From Hymenobacter psoromatis (lineage in GTDB: Bacteria; Bacteroidota; Bacteroidia; Cytophagales; Hymenobacteraceae), in the NCBI RefSeq assembly GCF_020012125.1, contig NZ_JAIFAG010000001.1:2108001-2172000 (forward strand): a DNA stretch of 64,000 nt, read 5' to 3'. The position numbers were made by a program, and so were the translations under genes. The notes below the pieces were generated by a model. The model saw nothing but the letters and a program-made list of their open reading frames with translations, did not search any database and was not told the origin of the DNA. Positions 16,938 to 26,474 of the stretch are shown here, piece after piece; positions within the stretch are counted from its first letter, which is position 1; each line of letters begins with the position of its first letter.

Positions 16938-18320
16938 ATGAACTCCCTTCGCAAGACGGCCTTGCTGGCCACTGGCGCGCTCACGCTGCTCCTTAGCTCG
17001 TTTCAGTTGCGGCCGGTGCGGGTAGTCGATGACTGGCAAAATCTCTTCGACGGCAAAACGCTCACGGGCTGGAAACGCCTGGGCGGCACCGCCGAATACC
17101 AGGTCGAAAACGGGGCCATCGTGGGCACGAGCGTGGCAGGTTCGGGCAATACGTTTCTGGTCACGGATAAGGAATACGGCGACTTCGACTTGGAGCTGGA
17201 CGTTAAAATTGACGACCCGGCCGGCAACTCGGGCGTGCAAACGCGCAGTCACTTCGACGCGGCCGCGCAGCCGGGCAAGGTCTACGGCCGGCAGGTCGAA
17301 ATCGACCCATCGGCGCGCAGCTGGTCGGGCGGCGTCTACGACGAGGCGCGCCGCCAGTGGCTCTACCCCCTCGATTTGCACCCGCAGGCCAAAACAGCCT
17401 TCAAGGTGGGTCAGTACAACCACCTCCAAATAGAGTGCCTCGGTAACGAGCTGAAAACGTGGGTCAACGGCGTGCCCGTGGCCTACGTGGTGGACCCCAT
17501 CGACCCCCAGGGCTTCATTGGCTTGCAGGTGCACGCCGTGACTGATGCGGCGCAGGCCGGCCACAAAGTTTACTTCAAAAATATCCGCATCAAAACGAAA
17601 AACCTGACCCCGAGCCCGTTTCCGGCCGATATCTACGTGGTCAATTTCGTACCTAACTACCTGAACGCCTACGAGAAGCAGCACGGCTGGCAATTACTCT
17701 TTGATGGCAAAACCAGCCAGGGCTGGCGCAGTGCCAAAAGTCCCACCTTCCCCGCCGCGGGCTGGCAGATTGCCGATGGCATGATAACCGTGCTACCCTC
17801 CGAAGGCAAGGAAGCGGCCAACGGCGGCGACATCGTGACCAAGGCGGAGTACCAAGCATTTGACTTATCGTTTGAGTTTAAGTTGACGCCGGGGGCCAAC
17901 AGTGGGGTGAAGTACTTCGTGACGCTGGCCGAAAAAACCGACGGCTCGGCCATCGGCCTCGAATACCAGGTGCTCGACGATGCCCTGCACCCCGATGCCA
18001 AGCTGGGCCGTGACGGCGACCGCACCCTGGCCTCGCTCTACGACCTGAAAACGGCCGATAAACCTGCCCGCTTCGTACACCCCATCGGGGAGTGGAACGT
18101 GGGCCGCGTGGTGGTCTACCCCAACAACCACGTCGAGCACTACCTCAACGGAGCCAAAGTGCTGGAGTACGAGCGCGGCTCGCCCGCCTTCCGCGAGCTG
18201 GTAGCCCAGAGCAAATATCACGTGTGGCCCAACTTTGGGGAGGCCCCGGCCGGTCACCTGCTGCTGCAAGACCACGGCAACCGCGTGTCGTTTCGCAGCA
18301 TCAAGCTCAAGCAATTGTAG
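16938..18320 (+). CDS. Tandem DUF1080 (3-keto-disaccharide hydrolase domain) protein
   Basis: A 460-residue exported protein with an N-terminal signal segment (about 1-26). Two DUF1080 lectin-like domains follow in tandem at about 32-225 and 248-458. Each opens with an LFDGK-x-x-GW motif and contains a NSGV(Q/K) strand. Family knowledge: DUF1080 proteins hydrolyse 3-keto-glycosides or bind carbohydrate, and are often partnered with Gfo/Idh/MocA oxidoreductases that make the 3-keto group. The next gene is such an oxidoreductase, which supports that role. Exact substrate unknown. Confidence 0.85.
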   Translation: MNSLRKTALLATGALTLLLSSFQLRPVRVVDDWQNLFDGKTLTGWKRLGGTAEYQVENGAIVGTSVAGSGNTFLVTDKEYGDFDLELDVKIDDPAGNSGVQTRSHFDAAAQPGKVYGRQVEIDPSARSWSGGVYDEARRQWLYPLDLHPQAKTAFKVGQYNHLQIECLGNELKTWVNGVPVAYVVDPIDPQGFIGLQVHAVTDAAQAGHKVYFKNIRIKTKNLTPSPFPADIYVVNFVPNYLNAYEKQHGWQLLFDGKTSQGWRSAKSPTFPAAGWQIADGMITVLPSEGKEAANGGDIVTKAEYQAFDLSFEFKLTPGANSGVKYFVTLAEKTDGSAIGLEYQVLDDALHPDAKLGRDGDRTLASLYDLKTADKPARFVHPIGEWNVGRVVVYPNNHVEHYLNGAKVLEYERGSPAFRELVAQSKYHVWPNFGEAPAGHLLLQDHGNRVSFRSIKLKQL

Positions 18321-18424
18321 GGTGCGGGGCTTGCCCCCGCCCGTCGTTGCACGATGCGCGTTTGTATCGGTCAACGAAGCGCAGATTTCATTCAACAATG
18401 GGCGGGGGCAAGCCCCGCACCCTA
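18318..18424. repeat. Perfect 25-bp inverted repeat with 57-base loop
   Basis: Arms 18318-18342 and 18400-18424 match perfectly and include GCGGGGCTTGCCCCCGC, which is itself nearly self-complementary. The left arm begins with the TAG stop codon of the DUF1080 gene. The loop has no reading frame of note. It separates two genes likely to act together, so it may limit read-through. Confidence 0.85.
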
Positions 18425-18445
18425 CTTTTCTTAGCTTTCCTTCCC

Positions 18446-19801
18446 ATGTCGCAGCCTCGTCGTGAGTTCCTTCAGCAAGTGGCCTTGGCCGGCGCGGGCG
18501 CTTTGCTACCCCGCGTTACGTGGTCGGCCAGCAGCTACAAGCGCATTATCGGGGCCAATGACCGGGTGCGGGTGGGGGTAGTGGGCTTCTCAGACCGCCA
18601 CCGCAACTCGCACATGCCCAGCTTTTTGCAGCATTATAAAGCGCTGAACTTCGATATAGTGGGCGTATCCGACATCTGGAGTAAGCGCCGCGAGGAAGGC
18701 GCGGCCCTGTGGCGAGAAAAGCTCGGCCACCCCGTGGCCGCCTACCGCAACAACGACGAGCTATACGCCAGCAAAAGCGTGGATGCCGTGTTCATTGGCA
18801 CCGCCGATTTTCAGCACGCGCTGCATGCCATCGAGGCCGTGCAGGCCGGCTGCGATGCCTACGTGGAGAAGCCCTTCGCCGAGACAATGGCCGATAATCG
18901 GGCCGCCCTAAAGGCTATTAGGGGCTCGAAGCAGATTGTGCAAATCGGCTCGCAACGCCGCAGTGGCGACAACTACCAAGCCGCTGAGCGATTCATTAAG
19001 TCGGGCAAATTCGGGCCTATCACAATGGTGGAACTGACCTGGAACGTGAACCAGCCCGGCCGCTGGCGCCGCCCCGAGCTGGTAGCCCAGCTCCGCGAGG
19101 CCGATACCGACTGGCAGCGCTACCTGCTTAACCGCCCTGCCGAAGCCTACGACCCGCGCAAGTACCTGGAATATCGGCTGTTCTGGCCTTACTCCTCGGG
19201 CCTGCCGGGTCAGTGGATGAGCCACCAGATTGACACCGTGCACTGGTTTACGGGCCTACCCCACCCGCGCAGCGTGGTGGCCAACGGCGGCATTTATATG
19301 TGGAAGGACGGGCGGCGCAACTGGGACACCCTCACGGCGGTGTTTGACTACGGCCCGGCCGCCGACCCAAGCACCGGCTTCCAGGTCACGTTTGCCTCGC
19401 GGATGGACAACGGCGATGAGCATCCGGCCGAAATATATTACTCCAACGGTGGCGAGCTGAACCTGAATACTAACCGCGTATCGCCCACTGGCGGCCTCAC
19501 CCAGCAGCACGCCGAGGCCATGCACCTGCCAGCCAACCTGCTGCCCGAGTTCAGCCTGGCCAGTACCGATGCCGCAGTAGCTTCCGCCAATACCGGCGGC
19601 GACGTGCTCACCTCCAACCACATCCGCAACTGGATGGCGTGCGTGCGCAGCCGCCAGCAGCCCCACGCGCCCGTCGAGGCCGGCTACAGCCATTCCATCG
19701 CCAACATCATGACCACCGCTGCCGCTCACACCGGCCTCAAAGCCACCTTTGATGCCCAGACGCAGGAGGTAATGGTAGGGGGTAGGGTGTTCCAGTACTG
19801 A
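18446..19801 (+). CDS. Gfo/Idh/MocA-family oxidoreductase, Tat-exported
   Basis: The start at 18446 gives 451 residues beginning SQPRREFLQQ, a twin-arginine (RR at 5-6) signal followed by a hydrophobic stretch; a longer in-frame start would place this inside the protein. The Rossmann fold begins at RVGVVGFSDRH, and the EKP motif (Lys142) marks the NAD(P)-dependent Gfo/Idh/MocA family. Export with bound cofactor through Tat is usual for this group in Bacteroidota. With the DUF1080 neighbour it probably oxidises a sugar C3-OH or acts on a 3-keto-glycoside in the periplasm. Confidence 0.9.
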   Translation: MSQPRREFLQQVALAGAGALLPRVTWSASSYKRIIGANDRVRVGVVGFSDRHRNSHMPSFLQHYKALNFDIVGVSDIWSKRREEGAALWREKLGHPVAAYRNNDELYASKSVDAVFIGTADFQHALHAIEAVQAGCDAYVEKPFAETMADNRAALKAIRGSKQIVQIGSQRRSGDNYQAAERFIKSGKFGPITMVELTWNVNQPGRWRRPELVAQLREADTDWQRYLLNRPAEAYDPRKYLEYRLFWPYSSGLPGQWMSHQIDTVHWFTGLPHPRSVVANGGIYMWKDGRRNWDTLTAVFDYGPAADPSTGFQVTFASRMDNGDEHPAEIYYSNGGELNLNTNRVSPTGGLTQQHAEAMHLPANLLPEFSLASTDAAVASANTGGDVLTSNHIRNWMACVRSRQQPHAPVEAGYSHSIANIMTTAAAHTGLKATFDAQTQEVMVGGRVFQY

Positions 19802-19846
19802 GAACGCCCTGTAGCAAACAGAGCATCTTCACCTATATCTACTGAA

Positions 19847-20416
19847 TTATACCGATGGCTGCTCAATCTCCCGCGCCAGCTCCGCGTACCAGGCCGCGCC
19901 GTACTTACGCTCCAGCGGCTCCTGCAAAAACTTATACACCGGCACGCCCAGCTTAGCCCCAAACGAGCAGGCCGGCGAGCAAATATCCCAGCGGTCGTAG
20001 TTCAGCGCCTCAAAGCCCTCGTACTTCGTCACCCGGATGGGGTAAAGATGGCAGCTGATGGGCTTCTTAAAAGTCGTCGCACCAGCCAGATATGCCTGCT
20101 CAATGCCACATTTTAGGATACCTCGCTCGTCGTAGAGCGCGTAGGCGCACTCGCGGTCATTAATCGTGGTCGTGCTATAGTCACCCTCCCAGTCTTCAAT
20201 GTAAAGTCCTTGGGCCGTAATGGCTTGCTTGCCGGCTTCGGTCAGGAAAGGCTCAATTTTGGGGTACTCATTTTTGAGAATTTCCAATTCCTCCAGCTCC
20301 AGAGGCGCGCCGAGGTCACCCTCCACGCAACAGGCTCCTTTGCAGGCATCGAGGTTGCAGACGAAGAAGTTTTCGGCCACGTCGTCGGAGATAACGGTAT
20401 TCTGGATAATAATCAT
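19847..20416 (-). CDS. DUF3109 family cysteine-rich protein
   Basis: A 189-residue protein of a family common in Bacteroidota. The cysteine pattern starts [15 protein letters not shown] near residue 20 and continues with cysteines in [24 protein letters not shown] and DICSPAC. This resembles the YkgJ-type Cys-rich cluster proteins that bind zinc or an iron-sulfur cluster. The function is not established. Its promoter probably is the TATCTTTG box on the minus strand at 20497-20504. Confidence 0.88.
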   Translation of the reverse strand: MIIIQNTVISDDVAENFFVCNLDACKGACCVEGDLGAPLELEELEILKNEYPKIEPFLTEAGKQAITAQGLYIEDWEGDYSTTTINDRECAYALYDERGILKCGIEQAYLAGATTFKKPISCHLYPIRVTKYEGFEALNYDRWDICSPACSFGAKLGVPVYKFLQEPLERKYGAAWYAELAREIEQPSV

Positions 20417-20496
20417 GACAAGGCGCGAATTTATCAGCGAGAGCAGGTAATTAGTAAAGCGCCGTCATGCGCGGGCTTTTCCTAAAAACGGTAGCA

Positions 20497-20533
20497 CAAA
20501 GATACCGCCCTACCCCCCGCCAACTTATCTTTG
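20497..20533. promoter_or_regulatory. Back-to-back -7 promoter boxes for DUF3109 and uvrD
   Basis: The minus strand reads TATCTTTG at 20504-20497 and the plus strand reads TATCTTTG at 20526-20533, both exact matches to the Bacteroidota -7 consensus TAnnTTTG. They point away from each other toward DUF3109 (start 20416) and uvrD (start 20645). A TTG 16 bases upstream of the minus-strand box could be its -33 element. No clear -33 was found for the plus-strand box. Confidence 0.65.
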
Positions 20534-20644
20534 TCTGCTAGACGTGCCTCGGTACTGCGGGCAGTTTTGGGTCGCTTTAGCCTTGCGGTCCGCATTTTCC
20601 CAAAAGCTAGCGGCTGGCAGCTACTAGCTAACCGCTTATTTTAG

Positions 20645-22891
20645 ATGGCTTTAGATTATCACGCTCTCTTAAACCCCTCGCAGGCCGCCGCCGTGCTCCA
20701 AACGGAAGGCCCCTGCATGATTATCGCCGGCGCAGGCTCGGGCAAGACGCGGGTGCTTACCTACCGCATCGCCCACCTGCTGGAGCAGGGGGTAGACCCG
20801 TTCAACATCCTGGCCCTGACTTTCACCAACAAGGCCGCCAAGGAAATGCGCGCCCGCATTGAAAAAGTCGTCGGCCCCAATGCCAAAAACCTATGGATGG
20901 GCACTTTTCACTCGGTGTTCGCCAAAATTCTGCGCTCCGAGGCCGATAAAATCGGCTATCCGCGCTCGTTCACTATCTACGACACCCAGGACAGCCGCAC
21001 ACTCATCGGCCAGATTATAAAGGAGTTGGAGCTGGATGATAAGCTCTACAAGCCCGCTACGGTGCTCGGTCGCATCTCGGCGGCCAAGAATAAGCTCGTC
21101 TCGGTGCAGCAGTACCTCAACGACCCCGTTATTAAGCAAGATGACGAGGCGGCCATGCGACCCAAAATCGGGGTGCTCTACCAGCAGTACGCCTCCCGCT
21201 GCTTAAAGGCCGGCGCGATGGATTTCGACGACCTACTGTTTCAAACTAACGTCCTCTTCCGCGACCACGCCGACGTACTAAATAAATACCAGAACAAATT
21301 CAAATTTGTGATGGTAGACGAGTACCAAGACACCAATTATTCGCAGTATCTAATTACCCGCAAGTTGGCGGCCAAGGAGCGAAATATTTGCGTGGTAGGC
21401 GACGACGCGCAGAGTATTTATGCCTTCCGCGGCGCGGATATCACCAATATTCTCAATTTCGAGAAAGACTATCCTGAGCTGAACGTATTTAAGCTCGAAC
21501 AGAATTACCGGTCTACTAAGAATATTGTGTGGGCCGCTAATTCGGTGATTAAAAATAACCAGGCGCAATTACGTAAAGACGTTTTTTCAGCTAACGAGGA
21601 GGGCAATTTAATTGAGTTGATTAAAGCCGCCTCCGACAACGAGGAAGGCAAATTAATTGCCCAGTCTATTTACGAGGACAAGATGAATCAGCATCTTTCC
21701 TACGATAATTTTGCCATTCTTTACCGCACCAACGCCCAAAGCCGGGCAATGGAAGAAGCGCTGCGCAAATTAAATATCCGCTATAAAATTGTGGGTGGCC
21801 TGAGCTTTTATCAGCGCAAGGAAATCAAGGATTTAGTGGCTTATTTGCGCCTCACGGTGAACCCGAATGACGAGCAAGCGCTACGCCGGGTAATTAATTA
21901 TCCGAAGCGCGGCATCGGCGACACTACGATTAGCAAATTAATTAACGCGGCTGAGGAAGCCAACCACACTATCTGGGAAGTGGTGAGCAATGCTGACCAG
22001 TTTTTGCCGGCGCGGGTGAGCAATTCGGTGGTGGGCTTCGCCGAAAAAATCAAGAGCTATACCGCCGTAGCGGCCAAAGAAGATGCCTTTGAAGCGGCGA
22101 AATTCATCGCTAAAAACTCGGGTATGATTGAGGAGTTGTACTCCGATAAAAGTATTGAGGGCTTGTCGCGCTACGAGAACATTCAGGAGTTGCTCAACGG
22201 CATCAAGGAATACGTGGACGACCATGAGCGCGAAGACAAGTCGCTGGGCGCGTTTTTGCAGGATATCGCGCTCGTTACCGATTCTGACTTGAAGGACGCG
22301 GCTCAGGAAGGCGAGGCCGTGACGATGATGACTATTCACTCGGCTAAAGGCCTGGAATTCCGTAACGTATACATCGTGGGCATGGAGGAAAACCTCTTTC
22401 CGAGTCAGATGATGATAACCTCGCGGGCCGACCTGGAGGAAGAGCGTCGGTTGTTTTACGTAGCTATTACCCGTGCCGAGAAAAAGCTGACGCTCAGCTA
22501 CGCCACCTCGCGCTACCAGTGGGGCACCCTGCGCTCGTGCGAGAAGTCGCGCTTCCTAGATGAGATTGACCCCCAATATCTTAACGTAAAATTTGCGTCC
22601 GGCCCGGCGGTGAGCGATTCGCCGTTTCAGCACGTTTTCGAGCGCCGCTCAAACCTGATTGCTACCCCCCCGCGTAAGACGGTAGCCACCAAGTACGTGG
22701 CCCCGGCCGACTTTCAACCCTCCGACACGAGTAACTTGCAGCCCGGCCAGCGCGTGGAGCACGCCAAATTCGGGTTTGGCCAGGTCGCTACCCTGGAAAA
22801 ACAGAACGGCACCGTGAAGGCGATTATTAATTTTGAGGAAGTGGGCGAAAAAACGCTGCTCCTGAGCTTTGCGAAACTGCGCGTGTTATAA
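20645..22891 (+). CDS. uvrD: UvrD/PcrA-type 3'-5' DNA helicase
   Basis: A 748-residue SF1A helicase. The Walker A motif is GAGSGKT (29-35), motif II is DEYQDTN (Asp225-Glu226), motif III GDDAQSIYAFRGA, motif IV/V region LEQNYRS and TIHSAKGLE, and motif VI VAITRAEKKL. A short C-terminal domain (about 695-745, VEHAKFGFGQV) is the Tudor-like region that binds RNA polymerase in PcrA/UvrD. It acts in repair, replication restart and removal of stalled complexes. Codon use in the middle third is noticeably more AT-rich than the ends. Confidence 0.95.
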   Translation: MALDYHALLNPSQAAAVLQTEGPCMIIAGAGSGKTRVLTYRIAHLLEQGVDPFNILALTFTNKAAKEMRARIEKVVGPNAKNLWMGTFHSVFAKILRSEADKIGYPRSFTIYDTQDSRTLIGQIIKELELDDKLYKPATVLGRISAAKNKLVSVQQYLNDPVIKQDDEAAMRPKIGVLYQQYASRCLKAGAMDFDDLLFQTNVLFRDHADVLNKYQNKFKFVMVDEYQDTNYSQYLITRKLAAKERNICVVGDDAQSIYAFRGADITNILNFEKDYPELNVFKLEQNYRSTKNIVWAANSVIKNNQAQLRKDVFSANEEGNLIELIKAASDNEEGKLIAQSIYEDKMNQHLSYDNFAILYRTNAQSRAMEEALRKLNIRYKIVGGLSFYQRKEIKDLVAYLRLTVNPNDEQALRRVINYPKRGIGDTTISKLINAAEEANHTIWEVVSNADQFLPARVSNSVVGFAEKIKSYTAVAAKEDAFEAAKFIAKNSGMIEELYSDKSIEGLSRYENIQELLNGIKEYVDDHEREDKSLGAFLQDIALVTDSDLKDAAQEGEAVTMMTIHSAKGLEFRNVYIVGMEENLFPSQMMITSRADLEEERRLFYVAITRAEKKLTLSYATSRYQWGTLRSCEKSRFLDEIDPQYLNVKFASGPAVSDSPFQHVFERRSNLIATPPRKTVATKYVAPADFQPSDTSNLQPGQRVEHAKFGFGQVATLEKQNGTVKAIINFEEVGEKTLLLSFAKLRVL

Positions 22892-22975
22892 TTTTTTCGC
22901 GCTGAGTTCGCGGGGATTCTCAGAATTTACACTCCGCGTACTTCCGTGAATCCCGTGCGAAATACTTTCGAAACA

Positions 22976-23725
22976 ATGACCCCTACCCCCCCCCTACCCT
23001 TTCACCTGCAACTGCTGGTGCGTGAATATGGGCAAAGCACCTACCAACTTATTCAGGGCCTGGCCCAGATTGAGGACGTGACCGAGCGCACGCGCCGCGC
23101 CGCTGGCATCGTGCAGCTGATGCTGCGCCTGCGCCCCAGCCTGCGCGAGGTGCCGGAGATTCAGACGCGCCTCTGGAACCACCTGCACGCGCTCGCGGGC
23201 ACTGAGGTGGCCCTCGACGCGCCCGTGCCCCTCGCGCCGCCGCGCCTCTACCAGGCCAAGCCCCAACGCGTAGAGTACCCGCGCCAGGCCCCCAAGCTGA
23301 AGGCCTACGGCCGCGGCGTGGAAGCGCTCATTGCCAAAGCATTGACCTTACCCGATGCTGCCGAGCGCGAGCAGGCCGCCACCCAGATTGGCCGCACGAT
23401 GAAATTTCTATACCGCCAGCACAACAAGGAAAATGCCAAGGACGTGACCATCATCCGGCACCTAGCCGAGCTATCGGGCGGGCAGTTGAAGCTGGATGCG
23501 CAGCTCATAGCCGACCAGGGCTTGTTTGAGCTACCGGCAGCAACCGCGCCAACCGTCGCACCGGCCCGCACCACCGGCGGCCAGCCGGGGGGTAGCAGCC
23601 GCTTTGAGGGCAGCCGCGAGCGTCGCGCCGACCGCCCCGAAGGCGGCGGTAATGGTAACGGTAAAAAGCGCGATAAGAAGCGCAGCAAGAAATTTCGCTC
23701 CGAGGCTCAGCAGCCGCCGCAGTAG
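22976..23725 (+). CDS. DUF4290 family protein
   Basis: The ATG at 22976 gives 249 residues; a GTG ten codons upstream is possible. The conserved part (about 5-185) shows LVREYGQSTYQLIQGLAQIED, then LYRQHNKENAKD, typical of the Bacteroidota DUF4290 family, which has no known role. The C-terminal 60 residues are low-complexity and basic (Arg/Gly/Lys-rich, ending in KKRDKKRSKKFRSE), which suggests nucleic-acid binding. It lies between uvrD and murA on the same strand. Confidence 0.8.
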   Translation: MTPTPPLPFHLQLLVREYGQSTYQLIQGLAQIEDVTERTRRAAGIVQLMLRLRPSLREVPEIQTRLWNHLHALAGTEVALDAPVPLAPPRLYQAKPQRVEYPRQAPKLKAYGRGVEALIAKALTLPDAAEREQAATQIGRTMKFLYRQHNKENAKDVTIIRHLAELSGGQLKLDAQLIADQGLFELPAATAPTVAPARTTGGQPGGSSRFEGSRERRADRPEGGGNGNGKKRDKKRSKKFRSEAQQPPQ

Positions 23726-23800
23726 CTTTGTGGTCTAATTGGACCCTCGGGGGCTTATTCCTACGCCAATTGCTCACTGTTAATTGTTAATCGAAGAAGA

Positions 23801-25108
23801 ATGGCTGCTTTTGAAGTACGCGGTGGGCGTAAGCTGCACGGAGAAATAATTCCCCAAGGCGCTAAAAATGAGGCGCTTCAGATTTTATGCGCGGTGTTGT
23901 TGAGCGCCGAGCCCATTACCATCAGCAACGTGCCCAACATCCGGGACGTCAACAAGCTCATTGAGTTACTGCGCGACCTGGGGGTGAAAGTAGGCCAGCT
24001 GGCTCCCGACACCTATATTTTTCAGGCCGAGGATGTGCGCCTCGACTACTTGGATACGCCCGAATTTGTGGCCCAGGCCCGCGAGCTGCGCGGCTCGGTT
24101 ATGATACTCGGCCCCCTGCTGGCGCGCTATGGCCGCGCCCAGCTGCCCAAGCCCGGCGGTGATAAAATTGGGCGCCGGCCACTCGATACGCACTTCGTGG
24201 GCCTCGAAAAGCTAGGTGCGCACCTCACGCTGGAAGGACCCGACTTTTACCGCCTCACCGTGCCCGGTGGTAAGCTACAGGGCACCTCCATGCTGCTCGA
24301 CGAGGCCAGTGTGACCGGCACTGCCAACATCCTGATGGCCGCCGTGCTGGCCGAGGGTACTACCAGCATCTACAACGCAGCCTGCGAGCCCTATCTGCAG
24401 CAGCTCTGCCGCATGCTGGTGCGCATGGGCGCTACTATTCAAGGTATTGGCTCCAACCTACTCACTATTGAGGGGGTAGCCGTCCTTGGGGGCACCGAGC
24501 ACCGCATGCTACCTGATATGATTGAAATCGGCTCTTTCATCGGCCTGGCGGCCATGACGGGCTCCGAGATTACTATCAAAGACTGCCAGATTCCGGAGCT
24601 GGGAATTATTCCCGACACCTTCCGCAAGCTGGGTATCCAACTGGAATTTCGCGGCGATGATATTCATATTCCGGCCCAGGACCACTACCAGATTGGCACC
24701 TACCTCGATGGCTCCATCCTTACGGTGAGCGACCACACTTGGCCGGGCTTCACGCCTGATTTGCTGAGCATTATTCTCGTTATCGCCACTCAGGCGCGGG
24801 GCACAGTGCTCATTCACCAGAAGATGTTTGAGTCGCGCCTATTTTTTGTTGATAAGCTCATCGACATGGGCGCGCAGATTATCCTCTGCGACCCGCACCG
24901 CGCCACCGTTATTGGCTTGGACAAGCGCGCCGCCTTGCGCGGCATCACCATGACCTCGCCCGACATCCGGGCCGGCGTGGCGCTGCTCATTGCAGCGCTC
25001 AGCGCCGAAGGCAAGAGCACCATCCTCAATGTGGAGCAGATTGACCGGGGCTACCAAAATATTGACGAGCGCCTGAATGCCCTGGGAGCGGATATTCGCC
25101 GGGTGTAG
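23801..25108 (+). CDS. murA: UDP-N-acetylglucosamine 1-carboxyvinyltransferase (MurA), Asp-type active site
   Basis: A 435-residue enzyme catalysing the first committed step of peptidoglycan synthesis, transfer of enolpyruvate from PEP to UDP-GlcNAc. Lys22-Asn23 (GAKNEALQIL) are the conserved substrate residues. The catalytic loop reads PKPGGDKIGRRPLDTH, with Asp121 where most MurA proteins have the Cys that fosfomycin alkylates. The Asp form is known from mycobacteria and chlamydiae and is linked to fosfomycin insensitivity. An AT-rich leader precedes the start, and a terminator follows at 25164. Confidence 0.95.
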   Translation: MAAFEVRGGRKLHGEIIPQGAKNEALQILCAVLLSAEPITISNVPNIRDVNKLIELLRDLGVKVGQLAPDTYIFQAEDVRLDYLDTPEFVAQARELRGSVMILGPLLARYGRAQLPKPGGDKIGRRPLDTHFVGLEKLGAHLTLEGPDFYRLTVPGGKLQGTSMLLDEASVTGTANILMAAVLAEGTTSIYNAACEPYLQQLCRMLVRMGATIQGIGSNLLTIEGVAVLGGTEHRMLPDMIEIGSFIGLAAMTGSEITIKDCQIPELGIIPDTFRKLGIQLEFRGDDIHIPAQDHYQIGTYLDGSILTVSDHTWPGFTPDLLSIILVIATQARGTVLIHQKMFESRLFFVDKLIDMGAQIILCDPHRATVIGLDKRAALRGITMTSPDIRAGVALLIAALSAEGKSTILNVEQIDRGYQNIDERLNALGADIRRV

Positions 25109-25163
25109 TATTTATAAATAATTCATTTTCAATTAGTTAATTACATATAATCCCATAGTACCT

Positions 25164-25194
25164 AAAAGCCCGGCCTGCAAAGGCTGGGCTTTTT
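25164..25194 (+). terminator. Intrinsic terminator after murA
   Basis: AAAAGCCCGGCCT and AGGCTGGGCTTTTT form a 13-base stem with one mismatch and a four-base loop, ending in five T. It lies 56 bases after the murA stop. Confidence 0.85.
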
Positions 25195-25592
25195 GCTGGA
25201 GATATGGGTTACCCGTATCAGGGAGCCGCATAAAGAGGCAGCTGCGCCGCTGATTTTTTTTCTTTCAGCCTTTCCCCCACTTTTCTGATAAAACACTTAA
25301 TTCATCCTATCCTGTTCGGACTGGGGCTGGTAGGGTATAGCTAAGCCAAACAAGCGACACTTTCTAAATTTCCGGCTGAAATAGCTGCTGCTCAGCTTAT
25401 TATCAGCGCGCCAACAGAGCCCGGCTCGGCGGCCAGTAAGGGCGGATGGAAAGCTTGCGGTCGCCGCAATTTGCGTGGGCTATGTGCGGAAGCGCTACGT
25501 CCGGCATCTTTCTTAGTAGAAGGGCTTACCGACTAATGCGCAGTTGCATTAACTGGTATAGCGCAGAGCTTTATTTCTTTATTAACTTGATT
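25195..25592. other. About 400 bases without a recognisable gene
   Basis: The region follows the murA terminator and leads to the DUF4349 lipoprotein. A weak GC stem ahead of a T8 run at about 25254-25261 could be a second terminator or the end of a small RNA. No convincing promoter box or protein-coding frame with family features was seen. Confidence 0.5.
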
Positions 25593-26474
25593 ATGAAGAT
25601 AATAGCTGCCATATTTTTGGGGCTAACGCTACTCGTGCAAACCGGGTGCAGCCACCAGCCGGCAGCCGGCGAGGTAGCCGCAACCACTGATTCGGCCACG
25701 TCAAAAGCTGCCCCTGCCGGGCCCGAAGCAGTAGCAAGCAGTAGTGCAGCCCCCCTACCCCCGCCCGCCCTGGTGGCCGCAGCCACCTCGCGCCTGCTCA
25801 TCTACCAGGCCGATGTGCGCCTCAAAACGGCTGCCATGCCCCGCGCCACGGCCAGCCTCGATAGCCTGGTACGGCGTAGCGGTGGCTACCTGAGTGCCGC
25901 TAACGAAACCCACATCGACGGCGAGTGGCGAGAGGAAAGTACCATTCGGGTACCCCCTGGCCAGTTTCAGGCACTGCTGAGTGGCCTGGCGGACTTGGGC
26001 ACCGTAGAAGAGAAGAAGCTCACTACCACTGATGTCACGGCCGAGCACGCCGATGTGGCGGCTCGCCTGCAAGCCAAGCGCGCCGTAGAGCGCCAATACA
26101 CGGCGCTACTCACCAGAGCCCAGAAAATTAAAGATATCCTTGCTATTGAGGAGAAGCTAGGCGAGGTGCGCGAAGAAATCGAAGCCACCGAAAGCCGATT
26201 CAACATCCTGAACGACGAGGTAGCGTATTCTACCATTACGCTCACGCTGTACCAGCCTGTACCCCAAACCGTACCCGATGCGCCCATCATATCATTGGGG
26301 AGCCGCACCGTGGAGGCTTTTTACGGTGGCTGGCAGCTCTTTATTTCCCTGCTTTTGGGCACGCTTACGCTGTGGCCACTGGTGCTGGTGGCTGGCATAA
26401 GCGGCTGGTGGCTGTGGCGCCGACGGAAAGATAATCCGAAGCCACAGCCACCAAAAACGCAAGCTCCGGGCTAA
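25593..26474 (+). CDS. DUF4349 lipoprotein
   Basis: The start at 25593 yields 293 residues with a lipoprotein signal (LLVQTGC, Cys19); an upstream start would spoil this. After a low-complexity Ala/Pro segment comes the DUF4349 domain (about 65-230): YQADVRLKT, IRVPPGQFQALL, TTDVTAEHADVAARLQ and a long helical hairpin with IKDILAIEEKLGEVREEIE. One transmembrane helix near 250-275 is followed by a basic tail. The family is widespread and functionally obscure, presumed to be an envelope protein. Confidence 0.88.
   Translation: MKIIAAIFLGLTLLVQTGCSHQPAAGEVAATTDSATSKAAPAGPEAVASSSAAPLPPPALVAAATSRLLIYQADVRLKTAAMPRATASLDSLVRRSGGYLSAANETHIDGEWREESTIRVPPGQFQALLSGLADLGTVEEKKLTTTDVTAEHADVAARLQAKRAVERQYTALLTRAQKIKDILAIEEKLGEVREEIEATESRFNILNDEVAYSTITLTLYQPVPQTVPDAPIISLGSRTVEAFYGGWQLFISLLLGTLTLWPLVLVAGISGWWLWRRRKDNPKPQPPKTQAPG

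Noticed and set aside
18092-18445. Extended N-terminus for the Gfo/Idh/MocA gene
   Set aside because: The extension runs through the end of the DUF1080 gene and the inverted repeat, and would hide the Tat signal that starts at 18446.
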